Assembly (NCBI RefSeq): GCF_009807035.1
Contig: NZ_WUBI01000001.1
Coordinates: 806,001 to 870,000, forward strand
Source of the DNA: Paenibacillus dendrobii
GTDB taxonomy: Bacteria; Bacillota; Bacilli; Paenibacillales; Paenibacillaceae
Reading direction: 5' to 3'
DNA: 64,000 nucleotides
Position 1 is the first letter of the stretch, and the number at the start of each line of letters is the position of its first letter. The position numbers and the translations under genes were made by a program. Under the pieces are notes generated by a model that was not told the DNA's origin, made no database searches, and saw nothing but the letters and a program-made list of their open reading frames with translations. Below are positions 35,356 to 43,789 of this stretch, one piece after another.

Positions 35356-35412
35356 GATACGCCTCTCCTTTCTATACTTAATTATACGCAGCGTATCATC
35401 ATTCACCTCCTT
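35356..35412 (-). promoter_or_regulatory. candidate attenuation leader of the MFS exporter
   Basis: On the minus strand a near-perfect AAGGAGGTGA site (35403-35412) is followed by a 5-6 codon frame (35382-35402). The arms GATACGC (35391-35397) and GCGTATC (35356-35362) could pair, with the GGAGAGG sequence at 35363-35371 in the loop. Such layouts control resistance genes through ribosome stalling in Gram-positive bacteria. Mechanism inferred. Confidence 0.45.
35382..35402 (-). CDS. putative leader peptide MMIRCV (or MIRCV)
   Basis: Seven codons including the TAA stop, read on the minus strand from ATG at 35402; ATG at 35399 is better spaced (six bases) from the strong AAGGAGG site. The ribosome site is stronger than that of the exporter itself, which is hard to explain unless the short frame is translated. 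It overlaps one arm of an inverted repeat. No similar peptide is claimed as known. Confidence 0.4.
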   Translation of the reverse strand: MMIRCV

Positions 35413-35496
35413 CTTAAGACTGAAATCATGGCGACGGGTCTCCCGGAACATCCTCCGCCGACAGAAGAGTTTATGCTTACGGGCCACCCCCATACG

Positions 35497-35533
35497 AAAA
35501 AAGGAAGCAACTGCCGCAGCAGTTACTCCCCTT
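35497..35533 (-). terminator. intrinsic terminator after GNAT gene
   Basis: GGAGTAACTGC pairs with GCAGTTGCTTCC around TGCG (small bulge), followed by TTTTTTCG on the minus strand. It ends the TetR-MFS-GNAT unit. Confidence 0.8.
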
Positions 35534-35547
35534 ATTTTCTTCATCGT

Positions 35548-36069
35548 TTACTTTTCAAAAAATTCTTTAGCATATTCTACAACGCCGTTGGCATCTGAAA
35601 GACCATCATCAATAAGCTCAATGGCCATAAAACTATCGTCAGAAACTTCGAACGGTGCTTTTATACCATATTGACTGGCTTTTTTGTAACCAAACTTCGG
35701 ATAATACGTATCATGACCCAAAACAACGGAGCCCTTATAACCAAGCTGTGCCGCAATTTTGTGACCTTCCATAATCAGCATCTTCCCGATGCCCTTGTTT
35801 TGCATTTCCGGTAATACAGCTACAGGTGCAAGGGCAAGCAGCGTGTGATCACCGACTTTTATTTCTGTAAAGAGAATATGACCCACGATGCTGTCCACGG
35901 TTTCAGCTACAAGAGACAACTCCGGGATATATTTTGTCGAATTTCTAAGCCTTTTTACCAGATTATGCTCATCATGGTCCGAGTAATCAGCTTTATCAAA
36001 TGCTTTTTGTACGATTTGGTATACTTCGTTCGCGTCTTCCCTTTTTTCTTGCCTAATGATAATATTCAT
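35548..36069 (-). CDS. GNAT family N-acetyltransferase, YhbS-like
   Basis: 173 residues. The acetyl-CoA site LAPVAVLPEMQNKGIGKML (V-x-P-x-x-Q-x-x-G-I-G) and YYPKFGYKKA are typical of the YhbS-like branch. Substrate unknown. It starts 49 nt after the MFS stop with GAGAGGG upstream and shares the terminator, so it is probably co-transcribed with MFS gene 36119; drug or metabolite acetylation coupled with efflux is possible but unproven. Confidence 0.88.
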   Translation of the reverse strand: MNIIIRQEKREDANEVYQIVQKAFDKADYSDHDEHNLVKRLRNSTKYIPELSLVAETVDSIVGHILFTEIKVGDHTLLALAPVAVLPEMQNKGIGKMLIMEGHKIAAQLGYKGSVVLGHDTYYPKFGYKKASQYGIKAPFEVSDDSFMAIELIDDGLSDANGVVEYAKEFFEK

Positions 36070-36118
36070 TGGTTTACCCTCTCGTTATACATGCTTGTTC
36101 CATATGCAATGTTCACGA

Positions 36119-37327
36119 TCATCGAAGTGACCTTGACTCAAGTTCATACTGTGTTTCTTTGGACTTGAAGGAGATGAAGAATCCTAACATTAATACGACA
36201 CTTGCCATCACGTAAGGATAGTTCACATTCAAGTCAAACAGTGCTCCCGCAATAATTGGCCCCACAATGTTACCGAGACTGGTAAAGGCGGAATTAAGAC
36301 CTGCAACATAGCCCTGCTGCTCGTTGGCGAACTTGGACATTTGGGTTCCAATGGCCGGTCGCAGAATGTCCATCGCGAGGAACAAAACAAAAGTAACTCC
36401 AACCATGAGCCAAAATGTATGCACCAGCAGCGTAAAAATAATAAAAAGAACAGACACTAAAATGCTGATTGTAATGATTTTTTTCTCTCCGAAACGGTTA
36501 ATGATCCAGCCGAAGATCGTTACCTGCACAACAGCCCCGCAGATCGAACCGAACGTTATGATAAATGCGATATCCTTCGGGGTAAAACCGAATTTATGAT
36601 CGACAAACAACCCAAACACCGTCTCAAAATTCGCTAGTCCAAAGGATGCGACGAATACAACAATTAAGCTGATAAAGTAAGGCGCCCGGTAAGAGGCAGC
36701 AAGCTGACGCAGCAGTCCGGCTTGTACAGGCTGTACTACACCAGTTTCCTTGGCCTGACCCTCCTTCTTCACTTCGCGCAAAAACAGTGCGGAAACCGCC
36801 ATCGCAAGCAAACCTCCGACAGCGGCAGCGTAGAAAGGAACCCGTATGCCATATTCGGCAAGATAGCCACCGATTCCCGGCCCGATGATAAAGCCCGTGG
36901 TGATGGCTGCATTGATGAACCCCATCCCTTTGCCCCGTTCTTCTTCGCTTGTGACATCGGCCGTGTAAGCCATAACGGCAGGCATGACCAAGGCGGCACT
37001 CACTCCGCCGAGCATTCTAGCCAAAAACAAAAAAGGCAGCGTGCTGGAGGCGCCAAACATCCATTCCGAAATGGCAAAGAGCAGCAATCCGGTCAGAATG
37101 ACCTTTTTGCGTCCAATCGAATCGGAAAGCCGTCCGGCGATCGGCGAGAAAATAAGTTGCGTGATCGAAAAGGCCGCAACCAGCAGTCCGAGTATGCTCC
37201 CATTTATATGAAGCAAGTTCATATAACTTGGCATAATCGGGATGATCAACCCGATCCCCGTAAATATAATGAAGTTGTTAAGCATGAGAAGCAGTATTGC
37301 TCCCCGGTTTCTAAGCAGCAGTGACAT
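36119..37327 (-). CDS. MFS multidrug efflux transporter, DHA1 type (12 TMS)
   Basis: 402 residues, twelve membrane segments. Motif A GRLSDSIGRKKVILTG and motif C GFIIGPGIGGYLAEYG mark a drug:H+ antiporter of the NorA/Bmr/TetA group. TGGAGG precedes the ATG. It lies downstream of a TetR gene in the same orientation, and a dyad resembling the one at the TetR promoter lies 31 nt before the start. Likely substrate is a toxic hydrophobic compound that also releases the repressor. Confidence 0.9.
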   Translation of the reverse strand: MSLLLRNRGAILLLMLNNFIIFTGIGLIIPIMPSYMNLLHINGSILGLLVAAFSITQLIFSPIAGRLSDSIGRKKVILTGLLLFAISEWMFGASSTLPFLFLARMLGGVSAALVMPAVMAYTADVTSEEERGKGMGFINAAITTGFIIGPGIGGYLAEYGIRVPFYAAAVGGLLAMAVSALFLREVKKEGQAKETGVVQPVQAGLLRQLAASYRAPYFISLIVVFVASFGLANFETVFGLFVDHKFGFTPKDIAFIITFGSICGAVVQVTIFGWIINRFGEKKIITISILVSVLFIIFTLLVHTFWLMVGVTFVLFLAMDILRPAIGTQMSKFANEQQGYVAGLNSAFTSLGNIVGPIIAGALFDLNVNYPYVMASVVLMLGFFISFKSKETQYELESRSLR

Positions 37328-37357
37328 ACAAGAAAGCCTCCATAAAAATCAGCATTT

Positions 37358-37375
37358 ATACTGAACATTCGTTAT
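37358..37375 (-). promoter_or_regulatory. putative TetR operator before the MFS gene
   Basis: Half-sites ATACTGAAC and ATTCGTTAT form an imperfect 18-bp dyad (ATA-nn-GAA symmetry). The same ATACYGA half-site occurs at the TetR promoter (38049-38070), supporting joint control. Confidence 0.5.
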
Positions 37376-37431
37376 ATATTTTGTCCCGGAAATTGCGTAG
37401 ACGGATTTTTTTCAATTAATCACCGGCTTCT

Positions 37432-38025
37432 TTATTCTTCCGCTATACCATTTAAAAATACAGTGACAGCATCGCGATAAAGCATGGTTGTCATGTCGGG
37501 CCCCAAGCTTCGCGATAAATGATTTGCACCGAAGAAGATGGCTTCCAATACGACAGCAAGGCGCTCAGCATCACCCGGTTTGAATTCGCCGCTCTCAATT
37601 CCTTCTTGCAGAAGCTTTTGATTAAACGCCAAATGCTTGACGTTCATCTCGGCCATTCTGGATTCGACCTCAGACGTCTTCTCCTCATTATGGAAAAATT
37701 CATCGGCTGCCTTCGTGAGCGGATGGTTCAAATCATCGGCGGCCAGCTGTTCGGCCACAGCGTATAGCTTCTCGGTAGTTGTTCTATACAAATGCACACT
37801 TTGTTCCCAATTCAATTCCCATTCGTGGTCCCATTCTTCAATGAGATAAAGAAACAGGCCCTCCTTGCTTTTGAAGTGGTAATAGATATTGCCTTTGCTG
37901 CTCCCGGTGGCTCCCACAATATCCTCGATCGAAGTCGCTTTATAGCCCTTCTGAACAAAAAGCGCACGTGCCGCTACCGCAATTTTCTTCTTGGTTTGCT
38001 CGCTTTGAAGCTGTTTCTGGTTCAT
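37432..38025 (-). CDS. TetR family repressor
   Basis: About 197 residues. N-terminal helix-turn-helix (about 10-55; ATSIEDIVGATGSSKGNIYYHF) and a ligand-binding helical body. The ATG at 38025 has GGAG seven bases upstream; an ATG six codons earlier has no site. It probably represses itself and the MFS-GNAT genes downstream, since related dyads lie at both starts. Confidence 0.9.
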   Translation of the reverse strand: MNQKQLQSEQTKKKIAVAARALFVQKGYKATSIEDIVGATGSSKGNIYYHFKSKEGLFLYLIEEWDHEWELNWEQSVHLYRTTTEKLYAVAEQLAADDLNHPLTKAADEFFHNEEKTSEVESRMAEMNVKHLAFNQKLLQEGIESGEFKPGDAERLAVVLEAIFFGANHLSRSLGPDMTTMLYRDAVTVFLNGIAEE

Positions 38026-38048
38026 AACGTCACTCCAATACATAATCT

Positions 38049-38097
38049 ATACCGAACGTCCAGTCAGTATTGTAGCATGCTGGCATTTATAAGGCAA
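38049..38097 (-). promoter_or_regulatory. promoter and autoregulatory operator of the TetR gene
   Basis: On the minus strand TTGCCT (38092-38097) and TACAAT (38069-38074) are 17 nt apart, a good sigma-A promoter. The dyad with half-sites ATACCGAAC and AGTCAGTAT (38049-38070) overlaps the -10 and the start point, where repressor binding would block transcription. Confidence 0.6.
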
Positions 38098-38185
38098 TAT
38101 GTTGCGGGTTAAACCATGATGTTACATTCATATTGCATGAGTTTCGGATGAATCTCTCTCCGTATTTCAACCCGTCTAGCGCATC

Positions 38186-38755
38186 CTAATCATCTTGTAG
38201 GCGTCCATTGTCATTCCATTGACCATACATTTTATTTTCTCTAGTCTTTGTTATAAATTTGTCTAATCTGCTCTTGAATAATTCTGGCTGCTTTTTATTG
38301 CTTTGGATGGTATCGATCCGAACTCTTTGATAAAGATCTGGAAATGCCATGAAATTCTCATATACTTGCCATTCCCCTTTTAGCTTTTGCTCTATATCCT
38401 TATCTATTTTAAAAGAATCGCGATTCATATCAGGAAGTACCTTTCTTCCTTCTTCTCTCATGAACCCCAACTTTTCGAGGCGGCGGACACGTTCTTTATT
38501 CAATTCAGTCCATGAACTTTTTTTGCTTCTGGGAGACAGTCTCTGCGCAAGCTCTGTTTCAGATATTTTCTTTTTGACCCCATCGATCCATCCAAAGCAC
38601 AATGCTTCTTCGACGGCGTCCAAATATAACAGTGTACCGGGGGTTGGCGTCATAGAAACTACGACCCAACACGATTTTTCAATCTTACAATATTCCTGCA
38701 GCCAAACCCTTAAATTTTCTCTTGATTTTGCTGTAATTAGATTTTTAATTTCCAT
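38186..38755 (-). CDS. YdeI/OmpD-associated family protein
   Basis: 189 residues, soluble. EALCFGWIDGVKKK, LSPRSKKSSWTELNKERVRRLEKLG and a C-terminal helical region are hallmarks of the YdeI/OmdA family, whose members have been linked to stress and cationic-peptide tolerance. Biochemical role unknown. AAGGAG lies 13 bases before the ATG. Single gene. Confidence 0.85.
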   Translation of the reverse strand: MEIKNLITAKSRENLRVWLQEYCKIEKSCWVVVSMTPTPGTLLYLDAVEEALCFGWIDGVKKKISETELAQRLSPRSKKSSWTELNKERVRRLEKLGFMREEGRKVLPDMNRDSFKIDKDIEQKLKGEWQVYENFMAFPDLYQRVRIDTIQSNKKQPELFKSRLDKFITKTRENKMYGQWNDNGRLQDD

Positions 38756-38787
38756 AGATAAAATACAATCTCCTTATGAAGAACGAT

Positions 38788-38822
38788 ACCCGGTGCCCTT
38801 ACCAGGAAGCGGCACCGGATAT
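38788..38822. terminator. strong stem-loop downstream of DinB-like gene
   Basis: CCGGTGCC (38790-38797) pairs with GGCACCGG (38811-38818), extended by outer pairs. It has no T-run and lies 30 nt after the DinB-like stop, so it may be a 3-prime stabiliser rather than a classical terminator. Confidence 0.45.
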
Positions 38823-38851
38823 CATCGACATCAACTGGGCGTCGTCAGAAA

Positions 38852-39370
38852 TTAAATGGATTCCACAGGCTGCTGATACCAAAATAGTGAATAGTCGGTC
38901 ATGATGGATGCATGGCCCAACTGACGCAGCATGGTTGAAATATTCCCCCGATGGTAGGTGCCATGGTTGACCACTTGCAGCACAATCTCCGATAATCGAA
39001 TGCTGCGCGTTCCGGCGTAAGGATTCTCAACGACAAGGGCTTGCTCCAAATCTTCTTGGCTTCGGAACCATGCTCTGTATTGTTCTGCTAACTCACTAAA
39101 GGCAATCGCGAATTCATCGACTGAGTAACGAAAGGTTTCTTGTTGAAGTGGAAGACACGCTTCCAGCGCCTTGGACATACTGGTGCCACTCAGAACCTGA
39201 AACCAACACTTGTCGAGCGCATAGATATGTGCAAGCGCTTCGCCGATGGTGGGGAACGTTGTGTTAACTTCTTGTTGCAGTACCGTGGACGGAAGTTCCT
39301 TGATTCTCTGCAGGATCGTTTGGTTGGCCCATGTGTTGTAGTTAAACATTTGTACTGGATGATTTGTCAT
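38852..39370 (-). CDS. DinB-like damage-inducible / metal-dependent family protein
   Basis: About 172 residues forming a four-helix DinB/YfiT-like bundle. Possible metal ligands are H48 (ALAHIYALD), H136 and H140 (NHGTYHRG), the usual three-histidine pattern. The family includes thiol transferases (bacillithiol, mycothiol), but the exact activity is unknown. The ATG at 39370 was chosen because AAAAGGAG precedes it; a longer frame runs back through the terminator of the upstream gene. Confidence 0.85.
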   Translation of the reverse strand: MTNHPVQMFNYNTWANQTILQRIKELPSTVLQQEVNTTFPTIGEALAHIYALDKCWFQVLSGTSMSKALEACLPLQQETFRYSVDEFAIAFSELAEQYRAWFRSQEDLEQALVVENPYAGTRSIRLSEIVLQVVNHGTYHRGNISTMLRQLGHASIMTDYSLFWYQQPVESI

Positions 39371-39427
39371 TCGTATCTTCTCCTTTTGACTTGTCAGGAA
39401 TTTGATTTTTGTTACTGTTGTAATATT

Positions 39428-39463
39428 AAAAAAAGTAATATGACAACAGTCTGTCATACTACT
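39428..39463 (-). terminator. intrinsic terminator overlapping the end of the WYL gene
   Basis: AGTAGTATGACA pairs with TGTCATATTACT (one mismatch) and is followed by seven T on the minus strand. The stem includes the WYL stop codon. Confidence 0.85.
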
Positions 39464-40371
39464 TCATAAAGTTTGAGTGTATTTTGAAGCTGTTCTTTTA
39501 AGATGTCTCTTAATGCAGGAGGTTCGAGGACTTCGGCGCCGCTTCCAAAGCTCAGCAGAATGGACCGAAGCCAACTTGCTTGCAATGGCCTATCAACAGG
39601 AATTCGCATGGTCATACTTCCATCGGCATGAAATTGTTTATCAACCTGGTGAAACTGATCCAGTGCTTCTGCCAAAGCCTGAGGTCCTACTCGGATCACT
39701 ACTTCCTCTACCTCATCTTGCCATGTACTGTTTGAAAAACCAACCTCTCTTGTGAACTCATGATGCGGCTGGAAAGTATCCGGTGTCAGCAACACATTCA
39801 TCATCCGGGTTAGTCGGAATTCTCGATAGTCCCGCCGTGTTCGACAATAACCATATATGTACCAATTGCCATATTTAAAATGAAGCTTTACCGGTTCCAT
39901 GGCACGGGTTGTGCGCTCATTCTTTGCATTAACGTAATCAAAACGGACGATATTTCGCTCCATAATGGCTGTGCGCAAATGAGGAAGCACGTCGGGATCC
40001 GTACGGCGGGTCTCCAAATCCACCGCTAGACTAGAAGCTTGATGCTCCGTTCCGACCGTTTGCAGTCGTTCAATGGTTCCTTGCGCACGCTCGTCTTCAA
40101 AAACGGAAGAAAGGCTGCTCAGCACAGTAATCAAAGTAGCGACATCATACGAACCGAGCAAACTTTTATCCATTTTATATCCGTCCATCATGCCAAATCC
40201 ACCTTTATTTCCCTGATACGATATGACCGGGAAGCCAGCGGCACAGATCACATCGATATCCCTATAGATTGTTCTTGGGGAAACTTGAAACTCTTCGGCC
40301 AGGGTAGAAGCAGATACAACTTCGTGGTTCAACAGCTTGTAGATCATAGAGATCAATCTTTCCAATTTCAT
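39454..40371 (-). CDS. WYL-domain transcriptional regulator (YafY-like)
   Basis: 305 residues: N-terminal HTH_11 (about 1-60; STLAEEFQVSPRTIYRDID) and a WYL domain (about 135-215; KLHFKYGNWYIYGYCRTRRDYREFRLTRM) with a C-terminal extension. WYL proteins sense nucleic-acid-like or other ligands. It is upstream of the DinB-like gene but separated by a terminator. Target unknown. Confidence 0.9.
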   Translation of the reverse strand: MKLERLISMIYKLLNHEVVSASTLAEEFQVSPRTIYRDIDVICAAGFPVISYQGNKGGFGMMDGYKMDKSLLGSYDVATLITVLSSLSSVFEDERAQGTIERLQTVGTEHQASSLAVDLETRRTDPDVLPHLRTAIMERNIVRFDYVNAKNERTTRAMEPVKLHFKYGNWYIYGYCRTRRDYREFRLTRMMNVLLTPDTFQPHHEFTREVGFSNSTWQDEVEEVVIRVGPQALAEALDQFHQVDKQFHADGSMTMRIPVDRPLQASWLRSILLSFGSGAEVLEPPALRDILKEQLQNTLKLYEVV

Positions 40372-40422
40372 ATATATGCCCGCCTAATTTCCCATTTGGT
40401 ATTTTTGTTGGTCATTATTATA

Positions 40423-41145
40423 TCACAAATGGTTTTCCTCTAATTTAGTTTTCCGAACGATATGCACTTGTACAGTTAGCTTGCTGTCTACCGTCGCCAA
40501 GAGTACGTTGTTTAATTCATGGGGTTGTATTTCTGTTTCCAGCCATACGCCGTCCTTTCCGATCTCGTTCAATAGCGCATGCTCCATGTGACCGTCCGTA
40601 ATGATCGGTTTGGTTAGATTGAAGGGTTGAGTGGAGAGCTTTAAGTCAGTCGGAGTGATGGGCTGATAAGCTGTATTTAGGAAGACAGATAGTGTACCGC
40701 CTGGTTCCCATGCTGCAAAGGCGACTTTCGCAATGTCCTCTACGTTCGATTTTCGCAGCTCAGCGTACAAGAATTGAATCGATAACTTCGCCTTCGATAG
40801 GTTCCGATAATCAATTTTCCCGTCCAGTACAAGGGTAATCGCCGGTGGGTCAAAAAATTGCTTAAGCAGCGGGATCTTTAGACTGAGCCATATTGCGGTT
40901 ATGTACAGGAAAACAATCGAAAAGGTCGAAATGATCGAGCCTTTTAACCCAAGATGCTCGTCTGAGAGCGGATGGGCAATAATATTGCCGAGCGTAAGCG
41001 CGATAATGAAATCAAGGAACCTCAGTCCAGAGATGGAACGCTGACCCATCATTTTGGCAGCAATGATCAGAAATACAAATCCAACTATGCTTCGCATAAT
41101 CCATTCTATTACCGTCAATGAGTCCTGACCTCTGAAAAAATCCAC
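40423..41145 (-). CDS. DUF421 (YetF/YcaP) membrane protein
   Basis: 240 residues: three membrane helices in the first 90 residues, then a soluble DUF421 domain with a conserved LVLDGKIDYRNLSKAKLS segment. GTG start at 41145, preceded by GGAGGG at eight bases. Family function is uncertain; relatives occur in spore-forming Bacilli, some linked to spores or the envelope. Confidence 0.87.
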   Translation of the reverse strand: MDFFRGQDSLTVIEWIMRSIVGFVFLIIAAKMMGQRSISGLRFLDFIIALTLGNIIAHPLSDEHLGLKGSIISTFSIVFLYITAIWLSLKIPLLKQFFDPPAITLVLDGKIDYRNLSKAKLSIQFLYAELRKSNVEDIAKVAFAAWEPGGTLSVFLNTAYQPITPTDLKLSTQPFNLTKPIITDGHMEHALLNEIGKDGVWLETEIQPHELNNVLLATVDSKLTVQVHIVRKTKLEENHL

Positions 41146-41306
41146 GCACGCTTCCCTCCGTCACTCTATTTCCAGCAATTAGGTTACCCTACTTCAATCC
41201 AAGCCATTCAGAAGGCGGCATCTGCTTCATACAACTCCAATGAAGCGCGTTTGATTCAATATAATCCGTCCATGAACTAAATTTATCGATCCATCTCGCG
41301 CCAAAC

Positions 41307-41347
41307 AGTCGCAGGGCACCGGCATGGCTGCCGGTACTCTGCGACTT
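41307..41347. terminator. long GC-rich stem-loop after the oxidoreductase gene
   Basis: AGTCGCAG-ACCGGCA and TGCCGGT-CTGCGACT pair with two internal mismatches around TGG. It lies 40 nt past the oxidoreductase stop; the T-run is weak on both strands. Confidence 0.5.
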
Positions 41348-41385
41348 CAGAAACTACATTAAGGCACAAGGTTGAGCCCGTAACA

Positions 41386-42684
41386 CTATGACTTGGTATA
41401 CAACCGTACCAGTTCATCGACTTTAACGGCACGCCCCGTACTTATCGATTGGTTCGCTGCGATACCTGTCAATATGGAGCGCGCGCCATCGATGTGATTG
41501 GCTGCCCGCTGAAAACGATCCGGGACGGGTACGCCAAAAATATCGTTCAGCAACACCGGATCGCCGCCGCCGTGACCTCCAGCGCCCTCTTCGAAGTTTG
41601 CTTTGTATGGATCGCCAAACATCGGAAACACCAGGATGTTGACTCCCTTGACCGCCCCCTCCAGAGCCTTGTCCCCTCCGGAATTGACATACGATCTCTC
41701 GATGACCGTCATTTCAATCCGACCTTTAGTACCATTGAATGCGATTCGATAGCCCTCCCATGGCATATATGCATTCAACGAATAGGTCAGAAACGCCTTA
41801 TTCTTGTATCGTACAAGGACACTCATCGTATCCTCGATCGAAATACCGTCTCCAAATACACTTTGATCGCGGCGGTATCCGTCCTCCGCTTCTGCATCGA
41901 GATACATCGCCTTCAGATGTTCGCTGCTATCCAAAAACAGTGCAAAGGGATCATCCTTGGCATTCGGATTGCCCGTCGCGCGATCATAAAATCTGGTAAC
42001 GCCCCGCTGTTCGGCATTCTCCCGTCCGTAAAAGAGCAGGTCGCCCATGGCAAATACCGTTTCCGGCTGGGAACCGATCCAGAAATTCACGAGATCGAAA
42101 TGATGCGTCGACTTATGCACGAGAAGTCCCCCGCTGTTTCGTTTGTCCCGGTGCCATCTCCGAAAATAGTCGGCGCCATGCTGCGTATTCAGCAGCCATT
42201 CAAAATGAACCGAAGTAACGTCGCCAATCGTGCCGTCCGCGATCAATTCGCGCGCCTTGGTATGATGCGGTGCATAGCGATAATTAAAGGTCACGCGGAC
42301 ATTTCTTCCGGTCCGCTCTACCGCATCGATAATATCCTGGCATTTGGCCGCGTCGACGGTCATCGGTTTTTCAGTAATGACATCGCAACCCATTTCCAGC
42401 GCACGTATAATGTAACGGTGATGTGTCCGGTCCACGCTGGTGACGATGACAAAGTCCGGCTTCTCTACCTGAATCATTTCATCAAACGCATCGCTTTTAT
42501 AGGTGCGGACCGCAGGATAATCGTATTTGTCCGTAAGCAGCTTGTTGGCATAATCCATCCTTGTCTGATTGACGTCGCAAAACGCCAGCAGCTCAGAGGT
42601 ATCCCGAAACCTTTTCGCAATGGCACCATAGAAAAATTCAGCTCTTCCACCAGCTCCAACTTGTACATATGTTTTCTTGTTCAT
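41386..42684 (-). CDS. Gfo/Idh/MocA family oxidoreductase
   Basis: About 432 residues. N-terminal NAD(P)-binding fold with VGAGGRAEFF, the family EKPMTVD motif carrying the catalytic lysine, and a C-terminal substrate domain with HKSTHHFDLVNFWIG. Members oxidise or rearrange sugars, inositols or amino sugars. The longer C-terminal half, compared with about 350 residues for simple members, resembles sugar dehydrogenases found beside glycan genes. The ATG at 42684 has GAGGAGAG upstream. It diverges from an AraC gene with a shared inverted repeat between them. Confidence 0.9.
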   Translation of the reverse strand: MNKKTYVQVGAGGRAEFFYGAIAKRFRDTSELLAFCDVNQTRMDYANKLLTDKYDYPAVRTYKSDAFDEMIQVEKPDFVIVTSVDRTHHRYIIRALEMGCDVITEKPMTVDAAKCQDIIDAVERTGRNVRVTFNYRYAPHHTKARELIADGTIGDVTSVHFEWLLNTQHGADYFRRWHRDKRNSGGLLVHKSTHHFDLVNFWIGSQPETVFAMGDLLFYGRENAEQRGVTRFYDRATGNPNAKDDPFALFLDSSEHLKAMYLDAEAEDGYRRDQSVFGDGISIEDTMSVLVRYKNKAFLTYSLNAYMPWEGYRIAFNGTKGRIEMTVIERSYVNSGGDKALEGAVKGVNILVFPMFGDPYKANFEEGAGGHGGGDPVLLNDIFGVPVPDRFQRAANHIDGARSILTGIAANQSISTGRAVKVDELVRLYTKS

Positions 42685-42731
42685 GGTTTCAACTCTCCTC
42701 ATTCAATGATTTCCAGTAAAAGAGTAACGCA

Positions 42732-42767
42732 ATATTGGCATAATATCTCCGCAATTTATGCTAATAT
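42732..42767. promoter_or_regulatory. 12-bp inverted repeat between oxidoreductase and AraC genes
   Basis: ATATTGGCATAA (42732-42743) and TTATGCTAATAT (42756-42767) match as an inverted repeat at 11 of 12 positions with a 12-nt spacer. Placement in the middle of the divergent region points to a binding site for the AraC protein acting on both genes. Confidence 0.55.
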
Positions 42768-42814
42768 GGATTAAATCCCGCAAATATTGTGCCTATGGAG
42801 GGAAGAAACAACGA

Positions 42815-43681
42815 ATGGATCTGAACCACGAGCTTCGATATGGCAATGCACAGCACCCTTTTCATCTGGAATACAACCGACGCAAGGGGCATTTCTCGAT
42901 GGCAACCGATCATATGCACAGACACTACGAGCTGTACTATTTATTCGGAGGCGAACGGAATTATTTCATTAAAAATCGCATTTACCCGGTACGTGCGGGC
43001 GACCTGGTTTTGGTGCCCAGCAATGAGGTGCATAAAACATCGGATACCGGCGTGCCCAATCATGAGCGCATCGTGCTCTATTTCAACACGGAATACTTTG
43101 ATCAGATGGCCGATGAAGAAGCTGAGCTCCTTCTGACTCCGTTTCACAACGACAATCGCGTGCTGCATCTGGCCGAGCCCGACAAGTTGCGGATCGAGCA
43201 GTTGTTATACGATATGCTTCGTGAAATTCAGGATCAATCTCCTGGATATGAGCTTGCCGTCCGCCATGCGGCTGCTTTGACGCTGTTGTTCGCTGCCCGA
43301 GAGGTCATGAATCCCAAATACCTGCCTTCAGAGGAGGCCGTCTCCCCCGCAGCGGCAAGAATAACGGAAATTGCTCGCTTCATCTCGGAGCATTATCAGG
43401 AACCGCTTACCCTGGGAAGCCTGAGTGAACAATTTTATCTCAGTCCCAGCCACCTCAGCCGGACCTTCAAAAAATATACCGGATTGGGCTTGATCGAATA
43501 TATCGGCATCACGAGAACCAAAGAAGCCCAGCGGCTGCTCCGTGAGACTGATGAACGCATCACCGTGATTTCGGAGCTCTCCGGCTTCGAGAACTTTTCG
43601 CATTTTGAGAAGGTGTTCAAGTCGTTTTCCCGAATGTCGCCGCGAAGCTACCGTTCCGGGTTCCGCCGAAAAAAAACGTAA
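42815..43681 (+). CDS. AraC family transcriptional regulator
   Basis: About 288 residues: an N-terminal cupin (HMHRHYELYYLFGG, GDLVLVPSNEVH) and C-terminal double helix-turn-helix (LGSLSEQFYLSPSHLSRTFKK, ISELSGFENFSHFEKVFKS). The ATG at 42815 is favoured by GGAGGG shortly before it. It probably regulates the divergent oxidoreductase in response to a sugar. Confidence 0.9.
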   Translation: MDLNHELRYGNAQHPFHLEYNRRKGHFSMATDHMHRHYELYYLFGGERNYFIKNRIYPVRAGDLVLVPSNEVHKTSDTGVPNHERIVLYFNTEYFDQMADEEAELLLTPFHNDNRVLHLAEPDKLRIEQLLYDMLREIQDQSPGYELAVRHAAALTLLFAAREVMNPKYLPSEEAVSPAAARITEIARFISEHYQEPLTLGSLSEQFYLSPSHLSRTFKKYTGLGLIEYIGITRTKEAQRLLRETDERITVISELSGFENFSHFEKVFKSFSRMSPRSYRSGFRRKKT

Positions 43682-43748
43682 ATATGTGAGGGCCGTTATA
43701 ACAAAACAAAAATGAGGCTGTAAGGTCAAGGAAAGAGATCTCTAAATG

Positions 43749-43777
43749 AAAAAATTCCGCTATCTATGCGGAATTTT
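43749..43777. terminator. bidirectional terminator between AraC and MATE genes
   Basis: AAAATTCCGC pairs perfectly with GCGGAATTTT around a seven-base loop, flanked by A and T runs on both sides, between convergent genes. Confidence 0.85.
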
Positions 43778-43789
43778 GACTGCGCTGCA

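Noticed and set aside
39228..39241. cre-like AAGCGCTT core inside the DinB-like gene
   Set aside because: Within coding sequence and not near a start; a chance match.
41449..42774. 441-codon plus-strand open frame opposite the oxidoreductase
   Set aside because: Mirrors the codon structure of the Gfo/Idh/MocA gene, with no recognisable domains.
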